Source: JBFHDX01 sp041584475 (GTDB taxonomy: Bacteria > Pseudomonadota > Alphaproteobacteria > UBA8366 > JADFVY01). Taken from it: a stretch of DNA of 19,914 nt. This document shows positions 1-9,154 of the stretch, in pieces. Below the pieces are notes generated by a model that was not told the DNA's origin, ran no database searches, and saw only the letters and a program-made list of their open reading frames with translations. Location of the stretch: assembly GCA_041584475.1 (NCBI GenBank), contig JBFHDX010000070.1:1-19914 (forward strand). The letters run 5' to 3'. The first letter of the stretch is position 1, and each line of letters starts with the position of its first letter. Made by a program: the position numbers and the translations under genes.

Positions 1-455
1 CGGCGCGGCGCGTCCTGTGCGACGACGCCAGCACAATCGATCAGGAAGACGAAAGGCTCCGAACTGCCGTCCATAATCGGAAGCTCGGGGCCGTTGACCG
101 AAACGAGCAGGTTGTCAAGCCCGCACCCCGCGAGGGCGGCCATCAGATGCTCGACCGTCGACACCGAGACACCGGCATCGTTGCCGATCGTCGTGCAGAG
201 ACGCGTATCGCAGACCTGGTCGTAGCGCGCCGCGATGTGCGCGGCATCGCCCCGGACGTCACCCCGACGAAATACGATGCCCGTGTCGGGACCGGCGGGA
301 TGCAACGACATCGACACCTTCGCTCCGCTATGCAGCCCGGTGCCGCTGCAATAAATCGGAGTCTTCAAAGTATGTTGTCGAAAACCCGGCAATACTGACG
401 CGGACCCGCCACCGGTATCCGTCTCGTACGAAACGCGCATCTCAGAATTTTCCAT
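1..455 (-). CDS. lpxC: UDP-3-O-acyl-N-acetylglucosamine deacetylase, N-terminal part (3' end outside window)
   Basis: LpxC is the zinc-dependent deacetylase that performs the committed step of lipid A synthesis in the cytoplasm. About 151 codons are visible before the window edge. They contain QHTLKTPIYCSGTGLHSG (residues 27-44), then STVEHLMAAL (99-108), whose His103 matches the first zinc-binding His of the family, and PELPIMDGSSEPF (123-135). The other zinc ligands would lie outside the window, so the active site cannot be judged. The ATG at 455 gives about 24 residues before the usual family start; an in-frame ATG at 440 is the alternative, and neither has a strong Shine-Dalgarno site. 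The gene follows ftsZ in the same direction, as in many Gram-negatives, but a strong terminator and an AT-rich spacer separate the two, so it is probably a separate transcription unit. The family assignment is secure; the exact start is not. Confidence 0.95.
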   Translation of the reverse strand, partial: MENSEMRVSYETDTGGGSASVLPGFRQHTLKTPIYCSGTGLHSGAKVSMSLHPAGPDTGIVFRRGDVRGDAAHIAARYDQVCDTRLCTTIGNDAGVSVSTVEHLMAALAGCGLDNLLVSVNGPELPIMDGSSEPFVFLIDCAGVVAQDAPR

Positions 456-472
456 TTCGGAGTCTACTTATG

Positions 473-487
473 GATCGATAAGCGATC
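473..487. repeat. Inverted repeat upstream of lpxC
   Basis: GATCG (473-477) and CGATC (483-487) form a perfect 5-bp inverted repeat around ATAAG. The centre is about 25 nt upstream of the lpxC start at 455, a position suited to an operator or a 5' leader hairpin. The arms are short, so chance occurrence is possible. Confidence 0.3.
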
Positions 488-492
488 TAAAA

Positions 493-508
493 GTAAACAA
501 ATAATTAA
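493..508 (-). promoter_or_regulatory. CtrA-like box upstream of lpxC
   Basis: On the minus strand the sequence reads TTAA, seven bases, then TTTAC. This is one mismatch from the CtrA consensus TTAA-N7-TTAAC known from alphaproteobacteria. It sits in the AT-rich region about 40-50 nt upstream of lpxC. An AT-rich region can produce such a match by chance, so this is only a candidate. Confidence 0.3.
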
Positions 509-669
509 TTTCGTTGCTGATCTTTGCCTGAAGTCGAATTTGGAACCGGTGATTAATTAACTAATGCTTGGCAATGCTTCAAATCACTCTTTGTGTCGAA
601 ATGTAACGCAAGGGTTCATTTCCGGCTGCGCGGCGACCGCAACCGGGCCGTCAAGTGGTTGGCACGCCG

Positions 670-706
670 AAAGAAAAGGCCGGCCGCCCCGACGGGACGG
701 CCGGCC
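670..706 (-). terminator. Rho-independent terminator after ftsZ
   Basis: On the minus strand, positions 706-678 form a 13-bp GC-rich stem, with one U-G wobble between 697 and 687, around a 3-nt loop at 691-693. The T-rich tail TTTTCTTT follows directly at 677-670. The stem starts 23 nt after the ftsZ stop codon, the classic placement and form of an intrinsic terminator. The plus strand lacks a T-run, so it should act only on minus-strand transcripts. It would end the dcw transcript before lpxC. Confidence 0.9.
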
Positions 707-728
707 GGTTGCGCTTGCTCCGCGGGCT

Positions 729-2402
729 CTAGTTTGCCTGCCGGCGCAGGAAGGCAGGAATGTCCAGCATGTCGCTGTCGCTGTCCGCGGTCTTCGGCCG
801 TTCGGACGGGTCGAGCGCACCCAGTTTCTTCTGGCCCGATCCCGACCTCGCCGCTTCCACGGGGCCACCCTTGGGGGTGATGTTTCGCGCGACGGGCTCG
901 ACGCGTTCGACCTCGGATCGGCCGCCCCTGCGGTCGACCATTCCGGCTCTGGCGACGCCGGTCATGCGCTCGAACAGACTCAGCTTGCGGCGCTTCGAGA
1001 CGCGGTTCCCGCCGCCGTTGGCCATTGCCGCCGCCGCGAACGGTTCCGGAGCGCCCGTATCCTCGGGCTGAATCGGTGGCGGCGGAATGAACGCCTCGGC
1101 GTCGCGCGGCGCCTCCGTCTTCGCACCGTCGTCGCGTCGCCGGCTCCGCTGGGTGTCGAGGTCGTCGGCCGCACCCATCAGACCGAGCATGTCGGCAGCC
1201 GGTATCTCGGCGTCGAGTTCGCTCGTCGCGGCGGCACGCCGCGCATCGTCGTCGGCCGTTTCGGGTGCCGCCTCGCCGGCGGCGGCGAGCGCGGCGATGC
1301 GGGTCACGGCGACATCCGGCATCGGTTCCTCGTGGGCGCTCGCCGCCGACGCTTCAACGGCCGCAACCGGCTTTGCCGGCGCCGGTACAGTCTGCAACCT
1401 GACCGGCTGGGCCGGCTGCGCCTGGCGCTGCTCGCCGACGTCGATGCCGGTCGCCACGACCGATATCCGAATGCGACCCTGGAGCGAATCGTCGAACGTC
1501 GATCCGAAGATCATGTCCGCGTCGGGATCGACTTCCTCGAGGATTCGATTGACGGCCTCGTCGACCTCCATCAGCGTCATGTCGAGGCTGCCCGTGATGT
1601 TGATCAGCAATCCCTGCGCCGTCTTCATCGACAGGTCTTCGAGCAGCGGATTGGCGATCGCCGCCTCGGCGGCCTCGATCGCGCGCTTGTCGCCCTCGGC
1701 CTCGCCGGTACCCATCATCGCCTTGCCCATGCCGCTCATGACCGACCGGATATCGGCGAAGTCGAGATTGATCAGGCCCGGCATGACCATCAGATCGGTG
1801 ACGCTGCGCACCCCGGCAAAGAGCACATCGTCGGCCATCTTGAAGGCGTCCGCGAACGTCGTCTTCTCGTTCGCGACCCGGAACAGGTTCTGGTTCGGAA
1901 TGACGATCAGCGTATCGACGTACTGCTGCAATTCGGCGATGCCCTGCTCGGCAAGCTGCAATCGTTGCCGGCCCTCGAAGAGGAACGGCTTCGTCACGAC
2001 ACCGACGGTCAGCATGCCGTGTTCCCGGCACGCGCGGGCGATGACCGGAGCGGCGCCGGTACCCGTGCCGCCGCCCATGCCGGCGGTCACGAACACCATG
2101 TGATTGCCGACGAGCATCTCCATGAGTTCGGCCAGCGACTCCTCGGCCGCCGCACGGCCGACGTCCGGTTTCGATCCCGCCCCGAGCCCCTGCGTCAGCT
2201 CGGCGCCGAGCTGGAGCTTGCGTTCGCTCAAGGTGTGATTCATGGCCTGCGCATCCGTGTTGCAGACCAGGAAATCGACGCCTTCGAGGCTGGCGCGAAT
2301 CATGTTGTTGACGGCGTTGCCACCGGCTCCGCCGACCCCGACCACGGTGATCCGTGGCTTGAAGTCGGTTTCCGGGTTCGGCGTTCTCAGATTGATCGTC
2401 AT
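729..2402 (-). CDS. ftsZ: Cell division protein FtsZ
   Basis: FtsZ is the tubulin-like GTPase that polymerises into the cytokinetic ring at midcell. The 557-residue product has the N-terminal GVGGAGGNAVNNM element (22-34), the tubulin signature GGGTGTG (110-116) and the T7 catalytic loop with N212, D214 and D217. The conserved core ends near residue 322. An Ala/Pro/Asp-rich linker of about 220 residues follows, with a basic block KRRKLSLFERMTG at 470-482. The C-terminal peptide DIPAFLRRQ (547-555) is the usual docking site for FtsA and other partners. The total length is typical of alphaproteobacterial FtsZ and much longer than in E. coli. The ATG is supported by a strong AGGAGG at 2413-2408 with 5-nt spacing. 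An 85-nt spacer separates it from ftsA, unlike the other junctions, so separate control of ftsZ translation or transcription is plausible. Confidence 0.98.
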   Translation of the reverse strand: MTINLRTPNPETDFKPRITVVGVGGAGGNAVNNMIRASLEGVDFLVCNTDAQAMNHTLSERKLQLGAELTQGLGAGSKPDVGRAAAEESLAELMEMLVGNHMVFVTAGMGGGTGTGAAPVIARACREHGMLTVGVVTKPFLFEGRQRLQLAEQGIAELQQYVDTLIVIPNQNLFRVANEKTTFADAFKMADDVLFAGVRSVTDLMVMPGLINLDFADIRSVMSGMGKAMMGTGEAEGDKRAIEAAEAAIANPLLEDLSMKTAQGLLINITGSLDMTLMEVDEAVNRILEEVDPDADMIFGSTFDDSLQGRIRISVVATGIDVGEQRQAQPAQPVRLQTVPAPAKPVAAVEASAASAHEEPMPDVAVTRIAALAAAGEAAPETADDDARRAAATSELDAEIPAADMLGLMGAADDLDTQRSRRRDDGAKTEAPRDAEAFIPPPPIQPEDTGAPEPFAAAAMANGGGNRVSKRRKLSLFERMTGVARAGMVDRRGGRSEVERVEPVARNITPKGGPVEAARSGSGQKKLGALDPSERPKTADSDSDMLDIPAFLRRQAN

Positions 2403-2407
2403 GGGTG

Positions 2408-2413
2408 CCTCCT
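2408..2413 (-). promoter_or_regulatory. Strong Shine-Dalgarno site of ftsZ
   Basis: AGGAGG on the minus strand lies 5 nt before the ftsZ ATG. Because ftsZ does not overlap ftsA, this site rather than translational coupling must drive FtsZ synthesis, which fits the high FtsZ level cells need relative to FtsA. Confidence 0.85.
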
Positions 2414-2487
2414 ACGATCGGTGTGCCGGGGGGCGCCGGCCAACGCCGACGCGGGTCGAGTTCGTGATGCGGTGGATGCCGGCCGTC

Positions 2488-3801
2488 TTACAGGTTCTCA
2501 CGTAGCCATCCTCCGATGCGGGCCAACGGGCCGGGGCGGCCATGCGAACCGTCTCCGACCAGCGGGCGACGCCGGGTCCGGACGCGCATGTCCCGCGACC
2601 CGTCGCCATAGAGTTGAAGCAGGCCGGCGCAGGCCGAGAATGCCGGGCCGCTCGTCGCGGCCGCCAGGTTTGCGACCCGGGTCGGGCGTCCCAGCCGTAC
2701 CTGCTTGTCGAGCAACTGCCCCGCCACTTCGCGGACGCCGGGCAGCTGGCAGGCGCCGCCGGTGAGCACGGCGCGTCGACCTGCGGACTGCGCCACACCG
2801 GCCGCGACCAGCCGCTCGCGCACCAGCTCGAACGTCTCCTCGATGCGTGGCGCGATAATGCTGATCAGGAACGACTTCGGAACCTCGTTGGGTTGGTCCG
2901 CGTCGTCCTCGCCGACCTGCGGCGCGACGACGGTCTCGCGCTCGTCGCTCGGCGACGGAAGGGCGCTGCCGTGCAACGCCTTGAGCCGTTCGGCCTGGGC
3001 CAGCGGTGTGGCGAGACCGCGGGCGATGTCGCTCGTGACGTGCGCCCCGCCCACCGGGACGGATTCGCAGAAAACGGGCGCCCCGTCGACGAACATGGCG
3101 ACGGACGTCGTGCCGCCGCCCATATCGATGACCGTGACACCGAGCTCCGTCTCGTCCGGAACGAGGCTGGCGACACCGGCGGCGTACGCATTCGACACCA
3201 CGTCGTCGACATTGAGGTGGCAACGTTCGACACAGGTGACGACATTCCGCACGGCGCTGGCGGCGGCCGTGATTTCATGAATATGGGCGGCGAGGGTCTG
3301 GCCATGCATGCCTCGCGGATCCCGGATTCCGTTCGACCCGTCGATGCTGTAGCCGATCGGAATCGCGTGCAGGACGGCACGCTCGATCGAAGCCTCCAGC
3401 GTGCCCCCGCCATACAGCAGCCGCCGCAGATCGGCATCGCGTACCGGCCCGCCGCCGACACTCGTACGCAGATCGATGACCCGGCTTGCCGGCCGTCCCC
3501 CGGCGAGACCGACGACGACGTCGCGCACGGTCTCACCGGCCATGCGCTCGGCCGTGTGGACGGCGGCCATGATCGACTCCTCCGCGGCCTCCATATCGAC
3601 GATCGCGCCGGCCTTGACGCCGCGACTTTCTTGATGGCCGATGCCGGTCACGCGGATCCGGCCCTCATCCGAGCGCTCGGCGATGAAGCAGCAGACCTTG
3701 CTCGATCCGACGTCGAGGGCTGCGATGATGTTGCTGCGTGCCAATGCCGTACTCCGTGCCTCGTCCTGTCCTTGCGATCCGGTTCCCGATGCTTCGCTCA
3801 C
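2488..3801 (-). CDS. ftsA: Cell division protein FtsA
   Basis: FtsA is the actin-like ATPase that tethers FtsZ filaments to the inner membrane and helps activate the septal wall synthases. The actin-fold nucleotide motifs are present: ALDVGSSKVC (phosphate 1) near the N terminus, VIDMGGGTTSVAMF (phosphate 2) and VLTGGACQLPGV (adenosine) in the C-terminal half. The last residues, GPLARIGGWLRENL, look like the amphipathic membrane-targeting helix. I chose the GTG at 3801, which overlaps the ftsQ stop as GTGA and gives 437 residues. A TTG at 3744, with GGAG seven bases upstream, would give 418 residues starting just before the conserved region, closer to the E. coli length; the intervening 19 residues are low-complexity. 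Which start is used is open, but the identity is certain. Confidence 0.95.
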   Translation of the reverse strand: MSEASGTGSQGQDEARSTALARSNIIAALDVGSSKVCCFIAERSDEGRIRVTGIGHQESRGVKAGAIVDMEAAEESIMAAVHTAERMAGETVRDVVVGLAGGRPASRVIDLRTSVGGGPVRDADLRRLLYGGGTLEASIERAVLHAIPIGYSIDGSNGIRDPRGMHGQTLAAHIHEITAAASAVRNVVTCVERCHLNVDDVVSNAYAAGVASLVPDETELGVTVIDMGGGTTSVAMFVDGAPVFCESVPVGGAHVTSDIARGLATPLAQAERLKALHGSALPSPSDERETVVAPQVGEDDADQPNEVPKSFLISIIAPRIEETFELVRERLVAAGVAQSAGRRAVLTGGACQLPGVREVAGQLLDKQVRLGRPTRVANLAAATSGPAFSACAGLLQLYGDGSRDMRVRTRRRPLVGDGSHGRPGPLARIGGWLRENL

Positions 3802-4745
3802 GCGCCCCGGTCGGCCGGCCGCGGCGCCGCCACGGGAGCGAGGCGTACCGTCAGCCGATCCGGGTTGCGGAGATCGATGTGCGCGATACCCCGCTCGAGC
3901 AACGCCCGTTCGTCGGCCAGACGGGCGAGCAACGCCCACGCGTCCGCGACGCCGGTTTCCGGCAGCAGAACGGTCATGCCGTTGTCGAGCTGGACGTTCC
4001 AGCGGCGGTCACCGACCCTGACCGCGGCGACGACCCGCCGCGCAAGATCCGCCTCGGCGTCGAGCAGGGCGAAGAGCTCGGCGAATCTTGCCGGCGCGCG
4101 GTCGCCGACGATCACCCTTAGGCCGTGATAGCGCGCCAGCGCGTCGCTGCCGATCACCGCGCCGCTCGCGTCGACCAGCGTGTACTCGCCGTGACGCTGC
4201 CAGATCGCTGCCGGATGCCGTTCCTCCAGGTCGACGTAAATCGTGCCCGGCAGGCGACGCTCGATCCGGGCTTCCTTGACCCAGCCGAGCGCCAGCAGCC
4301 GCCTGCGGGCAGCCTCGGGCGAGAAGGCGAGGAGCGGGGTTCCGCGGTCGACATCGAGCGCCGCGAGAACCGCATCCGGGCTCGTCTCGCGCCGCCCTTC
4401 GACGAGCACTTCCTGCACGGCGATGCCGAGCGTCCCGGTCCAGGCCACGATCGCCGACCGCACCGCCGCGGCGGTCCCGGCGATACCGCCGAGATGGATC
4501 GTGACGATGCCGGCGAAGAGCAGCACGATCGCGGCGCCGAGCGCGGCCGCTGCCATGGTCGGACGAAGCAACCGCTCGAGCCAGCGCGGCAGGCGACGCC
4601 TGAGCGACGGGTGCCGAGCGCGCCGTGGGCGCGGCCCGACGTCGATAACGCGCTGGCGTACGCCCGTCGCCGGATCGCGGCCGGCCGCAGCGCGCACGCT
4701 GCGTTCGCTGCGCTGCTGCAGCAGCGGGAAACTCAGCTGTCGCAT
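3798..4745 (-). CDS. ftsQ: Cell division protein FtsQ
   Basis: FtsQ is a bitopic inner-membrane divisome protein; with FtsL and FtsB it links the early ring to FtsW and FtsI. The 315-residue product has an Arg-rich cytoplasmic N terminus (1-62) and one transmembrane segment at about 63-87. A POTRA domain follows at about 107-176, starting VQEVLVEGRRETSPDAVL and containing GWVKEARIERRLPGTIYVDLEER. The rest is the FtsQ beta domain. I chose the ATG at 4745 because GGTGGAG stands 8 nt upstream of it; an in-frame ATG at 4766 would add seven residues. The start overlaps the ddl stop by 13 nt and the stop overlaps the ftsA GTG by 4 nt, so translational coupling on both sides is likely. The family is diverse in sequence, but domain order and position leave little doubt. 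Confidence 0.93.
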   Translation of the reverse strand: MRQLSFPLLQQRSERSVRAAAGRDPATGVRQRVIDVGPRPRRARHPSLRRRLPRWLERLLRPTMAAAALGAAIVLLFAGIVTIHLGGIAGTAAAVRSAIVAWTGTLGIAVQEVLVEGRRETSPDAVLAALDVDRGTPLLAFSPEAARRRLLALGWVKEARIERRLPGTIYVDLEERHPAAIWQRHGEYTLVDASGAVIGSDALARYHGLRVIVGDRAPARFAELFALLDAEADLARRVVAAVRVGDRRWNVQLDNGMTVLLPETGVADAWALLARLADERALLERGIAHIDLRNPDRLTVRLAPVAAPRPADRGA

Positions 4746-5647
4746 GCTGCGTTCTCCACCATCCACTCGACCAGGTCCTCGAACGAAATGCCGGCCTTCG
4801 TCGCCTGTTCCGGCACGAGCGAGAGTGGCGTCATTCCGGGTTGCGTATTGACCTCGAGCATGTAAAGGCGCCCCGGTTCGGCGTCCGTGTCGTCGTAACG
4901 GAAGTCGGCGCGCGAGACGCCGCGACAGCCCAGCACCCTGTGCGCGGTGACGGCCTGCTCCTTTGCCAGTTCAGCGATCTCGTCGGGAATCGGCGCGGGG
5001 CAGAGGTGGGTCGTCTTGCCGTCGGTATATTTGGCCGTGAAGTCGTAGAACCCCTGGTGCGGACGCAGCTCGGTGACGCCGAGCGCCCGTTCACCCATCA
5101 CCGAGACTGTGAGTTCGCGGCCGGCAATATACGGTTCGACGAGCACGGGCCGGTCCGCGGGGAGATCCTCGAACGGAAGGCGGTTGTCGCCATCGTGCAC
5201 AATATGCACGCCGACGCTCGAGCCCTCGTCGATCGGCTTGACGACGAAGGGCGGATCGATGCCCCTGCCGGCCCCGATCTCGCCCGGCAACAGCAGCATG
5301 CCGTCGGGGCAGGTGATGCCGCTGGCCCGGAACAGCGCTTTGGCCATCGGCTTGTCCATGGCCAGCGCCGAGGCGAGCACGCCCGAGTGCGTGTAGGGAA
5401 TTCCCAGGATGTTGAGGACGCCCTGGATGTTGCCGTCCTCGCCCCAGCGCCCGTGCAGCGCATTGAAGACCACGTCCGGCTTCGGCTCCAGCGCGGCGAA
5501 CAGCCGCCGCAGATCGCGCTGCAGGTCGATGCGGACGACCTCGTAGTCGCGCCGCTCCAGGGCGTCGGCGCAGGCCTTGCCGCTGACCAGCGAGACCTCG
5601 CGCTCGGCCGACCAGCCCCCCATGAGCAGGGCCACCCGCTTGCTCAC
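4733..5647 (-). CDS. ddl: D-alanine--D-alanine ligase
   Basis: This cytoplasmic ATP-grasp enzyme joins two D-alanines to give the dipeptide that MurF adds to the wall precursor. The 304-residue product has the family start MGGWSAEREVSL, then HGRWGEDGNIQGVLNILGIP, the Ser-loop EGSSVGV, FYDFTAKYT with the omega-loop Tyr typical of D-Ala-D-Ala rather than D-Ala-D-lactate ligases, and EVNTQPGMTPLSLVPEQ with the metal-binding Glu and Asn. The start is a GTG at 5647 that overlaps the murB stop as GTGA, placing MSKRVALLMGG at the N terminus as expected. Its 3' end overlaps ftsQ by 13 nt. The position between murB and ftsQ is standard for dcw clusters and matches ddlB of E. coli. Nothing suggests altered substrate use. 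Confidence 0.97.
   Translation of the reverse strand: MSKRVALLMGGWSAEREVSLVSGKACADALERRDYEVVRIDLQRDLRRLFAALEPKPDVVFNALHGRWGEDGNIQGVLNILGIPYTHSGVLASALAMDKPMAKALFRASGITCPDGMLLLPGEIGAGRGIDPPFVVKPIDEGSSVGVHIVHDGDNRLPFEDLPADRPVLVEPYIAGRELTVSVMGERALGVTELRPHQGFYDFTAKYTDGKTTHLCPAPIPDEIAELAKEQAVTAHRVLGCRGVSRADFRYDDTDAEPGRLYMLEVNTQPGMTPLSLVPEQATKAGISFEDLVEWMVENAACDS
4754..4760 (-). promoter_or_regulatory. Shine-Dalgarno site deciding the ftsQ start
   Basis: GGTGGAG on the minus strand lies 8 nt before the ATG at 4745 and inside the end of ddl. It favours this start over the in-frame ATG at 4766, which has no comparable site. Confidence 0.6.
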
Positions 5648-6578
5648 CGGTCGTCCCCCCGTGCCGCGACGCCGACGCGCCGGATCTCCCAGCGCAGATC
5701 GACGCCGCTGCTTTGACGCACGCGCTCCCGCACCGCCTCGCCGAGCGCCTCGATGTCCGCGGCGGTGGCGTTGCCGGTATTGATGAGGAAGTTGCAGTGC
5801 TGCTCGGACACCATGGCGCCGCCCACCCGCATGCCGCGGCAGCCGGCGCGCTCGATCAGCTGCCAGGCCTTGGCGTCCGGCGGATTGGCGAAGGTGGACC
5901 CGCCCGTGCGGGTGCGGATCGGCTGGCTCGCCGAACGGGAGGCGCCGATCTCCTCCATGCGTGCCGAGATCGCCGCCATGTCGCCGGCGCGGCCCTCGAA
6001 CTCGGCGTCGGTGAAGATCCAGTCCTCGGCGACTCCGCACTGGCGGTAGCCGAACCCCATCGCCGCGTTGTCGAGCTCGTGTACGGCGCCGGCCGGGTCG
6101 ACCGCCCAGGCCCGGCGCAGCACGTCCTTCGTCTCGCCGCCGTAGGCGCCGGCGTTCATGCGCAGGGCGCCGCCCACCGTGCCCGGAACGCCGCAAAGGA
6201 ATTCGAGCCCGGCGAGCCCGGCATCGCGGGCGACGCGGGCGACGTTGAGGTCGAGGGCCGCCGCGCCGGCCCGCACGCGGGTCTGTTCGACCGTGATCCT
6301 CGCGAAGTCGCGCCCCAGGCGAATGACCACGCCGGGTACGCCGCCGTCGCGGACGAGCAGGTTGGAGCCGACACCGATGACCGTCAGCGGAACGTCCGCC
6401 GGCTTGGCCGCGAGGAAGCCGCGGAGATCGTCGAGATCGGCGGGGCGGAACATGATCTCGGCCGGTCCGCCGACCCGGAACCAGGTGACCCGCGACAGGT
6501 CCGCATCGCGGCTGACCCGCCCTTTCAGCGGCGGCAGCCCCGAAATCCAGTCCGCGCCGGCTTTGCTGGCCGCAGCGA

Positions 6579-6582
<4 letters not shown>
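5644..6582 (-). CDS. murB: UDP-N-acetylmuramate dehydrogenase (UDP-N-acetylenolpyruvoylglucosamine reductase)
   Basis: MurB is the FAD-dependent, NADPH-using reductase that converts UDP-GlcNAc-enolpyruvate to UDP-MurNAc. In the 312-residue product the FAD-binding motifs TWFRVGGPAEIMFRP (33-47), GVGSNLLVRDGG (70-81) and GVPGTVGGALRMNAGAYGGE (131-150) are clear. RTGGSTFANP (225-234) carries the catalytic Ser229, and LRWEIRRVG near the end supplies the conserved Glu299. At 179-183 the protein reads YRQCG; many family members have Ser where Cys182 stands, a small difference of unknown effect. The ATG at 6582 overlaps the murC stop as ATGA and its stop overlaps the ddl GTG, so it is coupled on both sides. 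MurA is not in the window, as usual for these clusters. Confidence 0.97.
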
Positions 6583-7999
<1,417 letters not shown>

Positions 8000-8003
<4 letters not shown>

Positions 8004-9154
8004 GCGGTGGCCTCCTCCGGCGCGGGCGACTCCTCGGCGACCGCCCCGGCGGGACGGTCGCCGATCAGGTCGCAGACGACGTCGGCCAGCAGCTCGGCCG
8101 CGTTCGGCACGCCGATGCGGCCGGCGCATCGCGCCGCGCGTTCGAGCTTCTGTGGGGCGTCGAGCAGCGAGCGGATGCGCCCGGCCAGATCGGCCGCGGT
8201 CAGCGAATCCTGGGGCATCAGCCAGCCGCCGCCGGCATCGCACAGCCGCGCCGCGTTCTCGCGCTGGTGATCGTCGATCGCGTGCGGGTAGGGGATCATG
8301 ATCGCCGGCCGCCCGGCGACCGCCATCTCGGCCACCGTCGACGCACCCGAGCGGCAGATCACCAGATGCGCGCGCGCCAGCCGCTCGTGGATGTCGGCAA
8401 AGAACGGCGACAGCTCCGCGGCGATGTCGGCCTCCGCGTACTGGCGGGCGGCTTCCGGCGAACTCTCGCTGCGGCACTGCTGGGTCACGCGCAGCCGCTG
8501 CCGGATCTCGGGCGGCAGGGCGGCCAGTGCCGGCGGGACGACCTCGCCGAAGATCGTCGCTCCCTGGCTACCGCCGGTGACCAGGATCTCGATCGCTCCG
8601 TCGGCTTCGGGCGGTCGATAGGGGCGCGCCGCCTCGATCACCTCGGGCCGCACCGGATTGCCGGTGCGTATCGCGCGGGCCTGGTCGGCTTCACGCAGCA
8701 TCGCCGTGGTGTCGAAGGCGGTCGCGATGCGGTCGGCCCGCGGCGCCAGCACCCGGTTGGCGCGGCCCAGCACGGCGTTTTGCTCGTGGATGATCGTCTT
8801 GCAGCCGAGCTGCGCCGCCGCGACCATCGTCGGGACCGACGGGTAGCCGCCGAACCCGGCGACGGCGCTGGGCCTGAGCCGTCCCAGCAGGCTGCGCGCC
8901 TGCAGAAGACCCAGACCCAGCTGGAGAACCGCGGAGACTCTGGCCGTCAGACCGCGTCCGCTGATGCCTGCCGCGCGGATGCGGTGGGTTTCGAGGCCGC
9001 CGAGGAGCCCGCCATAGGCGCCGCCCCGGCGATCGGTGACGAGGACGAGCCGGTGGCCGCGCGCGACGAGCGCGTGCGCGAGCGCCTGCGCCGGAAAGAC
9101 ATGTCCGCCTGTGCCACCGGTTGCAAGGACTATGACTCCGTTCGCCCGCGTCAC
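8000..9154 (-). CDS. murG: Lipid II synthase, UDP-GlcNAc:undecaprenyl-PP-MurNAc-pentapeptide GlcNAc transferase
   Basis: MurG is the peripheral membrane GT28 glycosyltransferase that adds GlcNAc to lipid I, forming lipid II on the inner face of the cytoplasmic membrane. The 384-residue product has the N-terminal ATGGTGGHVFPAQALA with the glycine-rich loop, a middle GGSQGA motif, and the donor-binding stretch ICRSGASTVAEMAVAGRPAIMIPYPHAIDDHQ. The last 20 or so residues form an Ala/Glu/Pro-rich tail beyond the fold and are not expected to be catalytic. The start is a GTG at 9154 that overlaps the ftsW stop as GTGA, with a purine-rich GGGGAGGAGGA directly upstream. Its stop overlaps murC by 4 nt. 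Confidence 0.97.

Larger units (their letters stand above)
456..728 (-). promoter_or_regulatory. AT-rich ftsZ-lpxC intergenic region, probable lpxC promoter region
   Basis: This stretch holds no convincing gene. Positions 456-600 are strikingly AT-rich compared with the surrounding coding DNA, as expected for a promoter region. Visible elements are a 5-bp-arm dyad at 473-487, a CtrA-like box at 493-508, an AT-rich TTAATTAA at 553-560, and AATGCTT repeated at 563-569 and 573-579. The ftsZ terminator lies at 670-706. I could not identify a confident -35/-10 pair, so the promoter role is inferred from position and composition. Confidence 0.5.

Noticed and set aside
147..398. Open frame of 83 codons on the plus strand
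   Set aside because: It lies within the N-terminal lpxC coding region on the opposite strand, which has clear LpxC motifs.
564..2765. Open frame of 733 codons on the plus strand opposite ftsZ and part of ftsA
   Set aside because: It is antisense to clearly identified genes, is Arg-rich with no recognisable motif, and long antisense frames are expected in high-G+C DNA.
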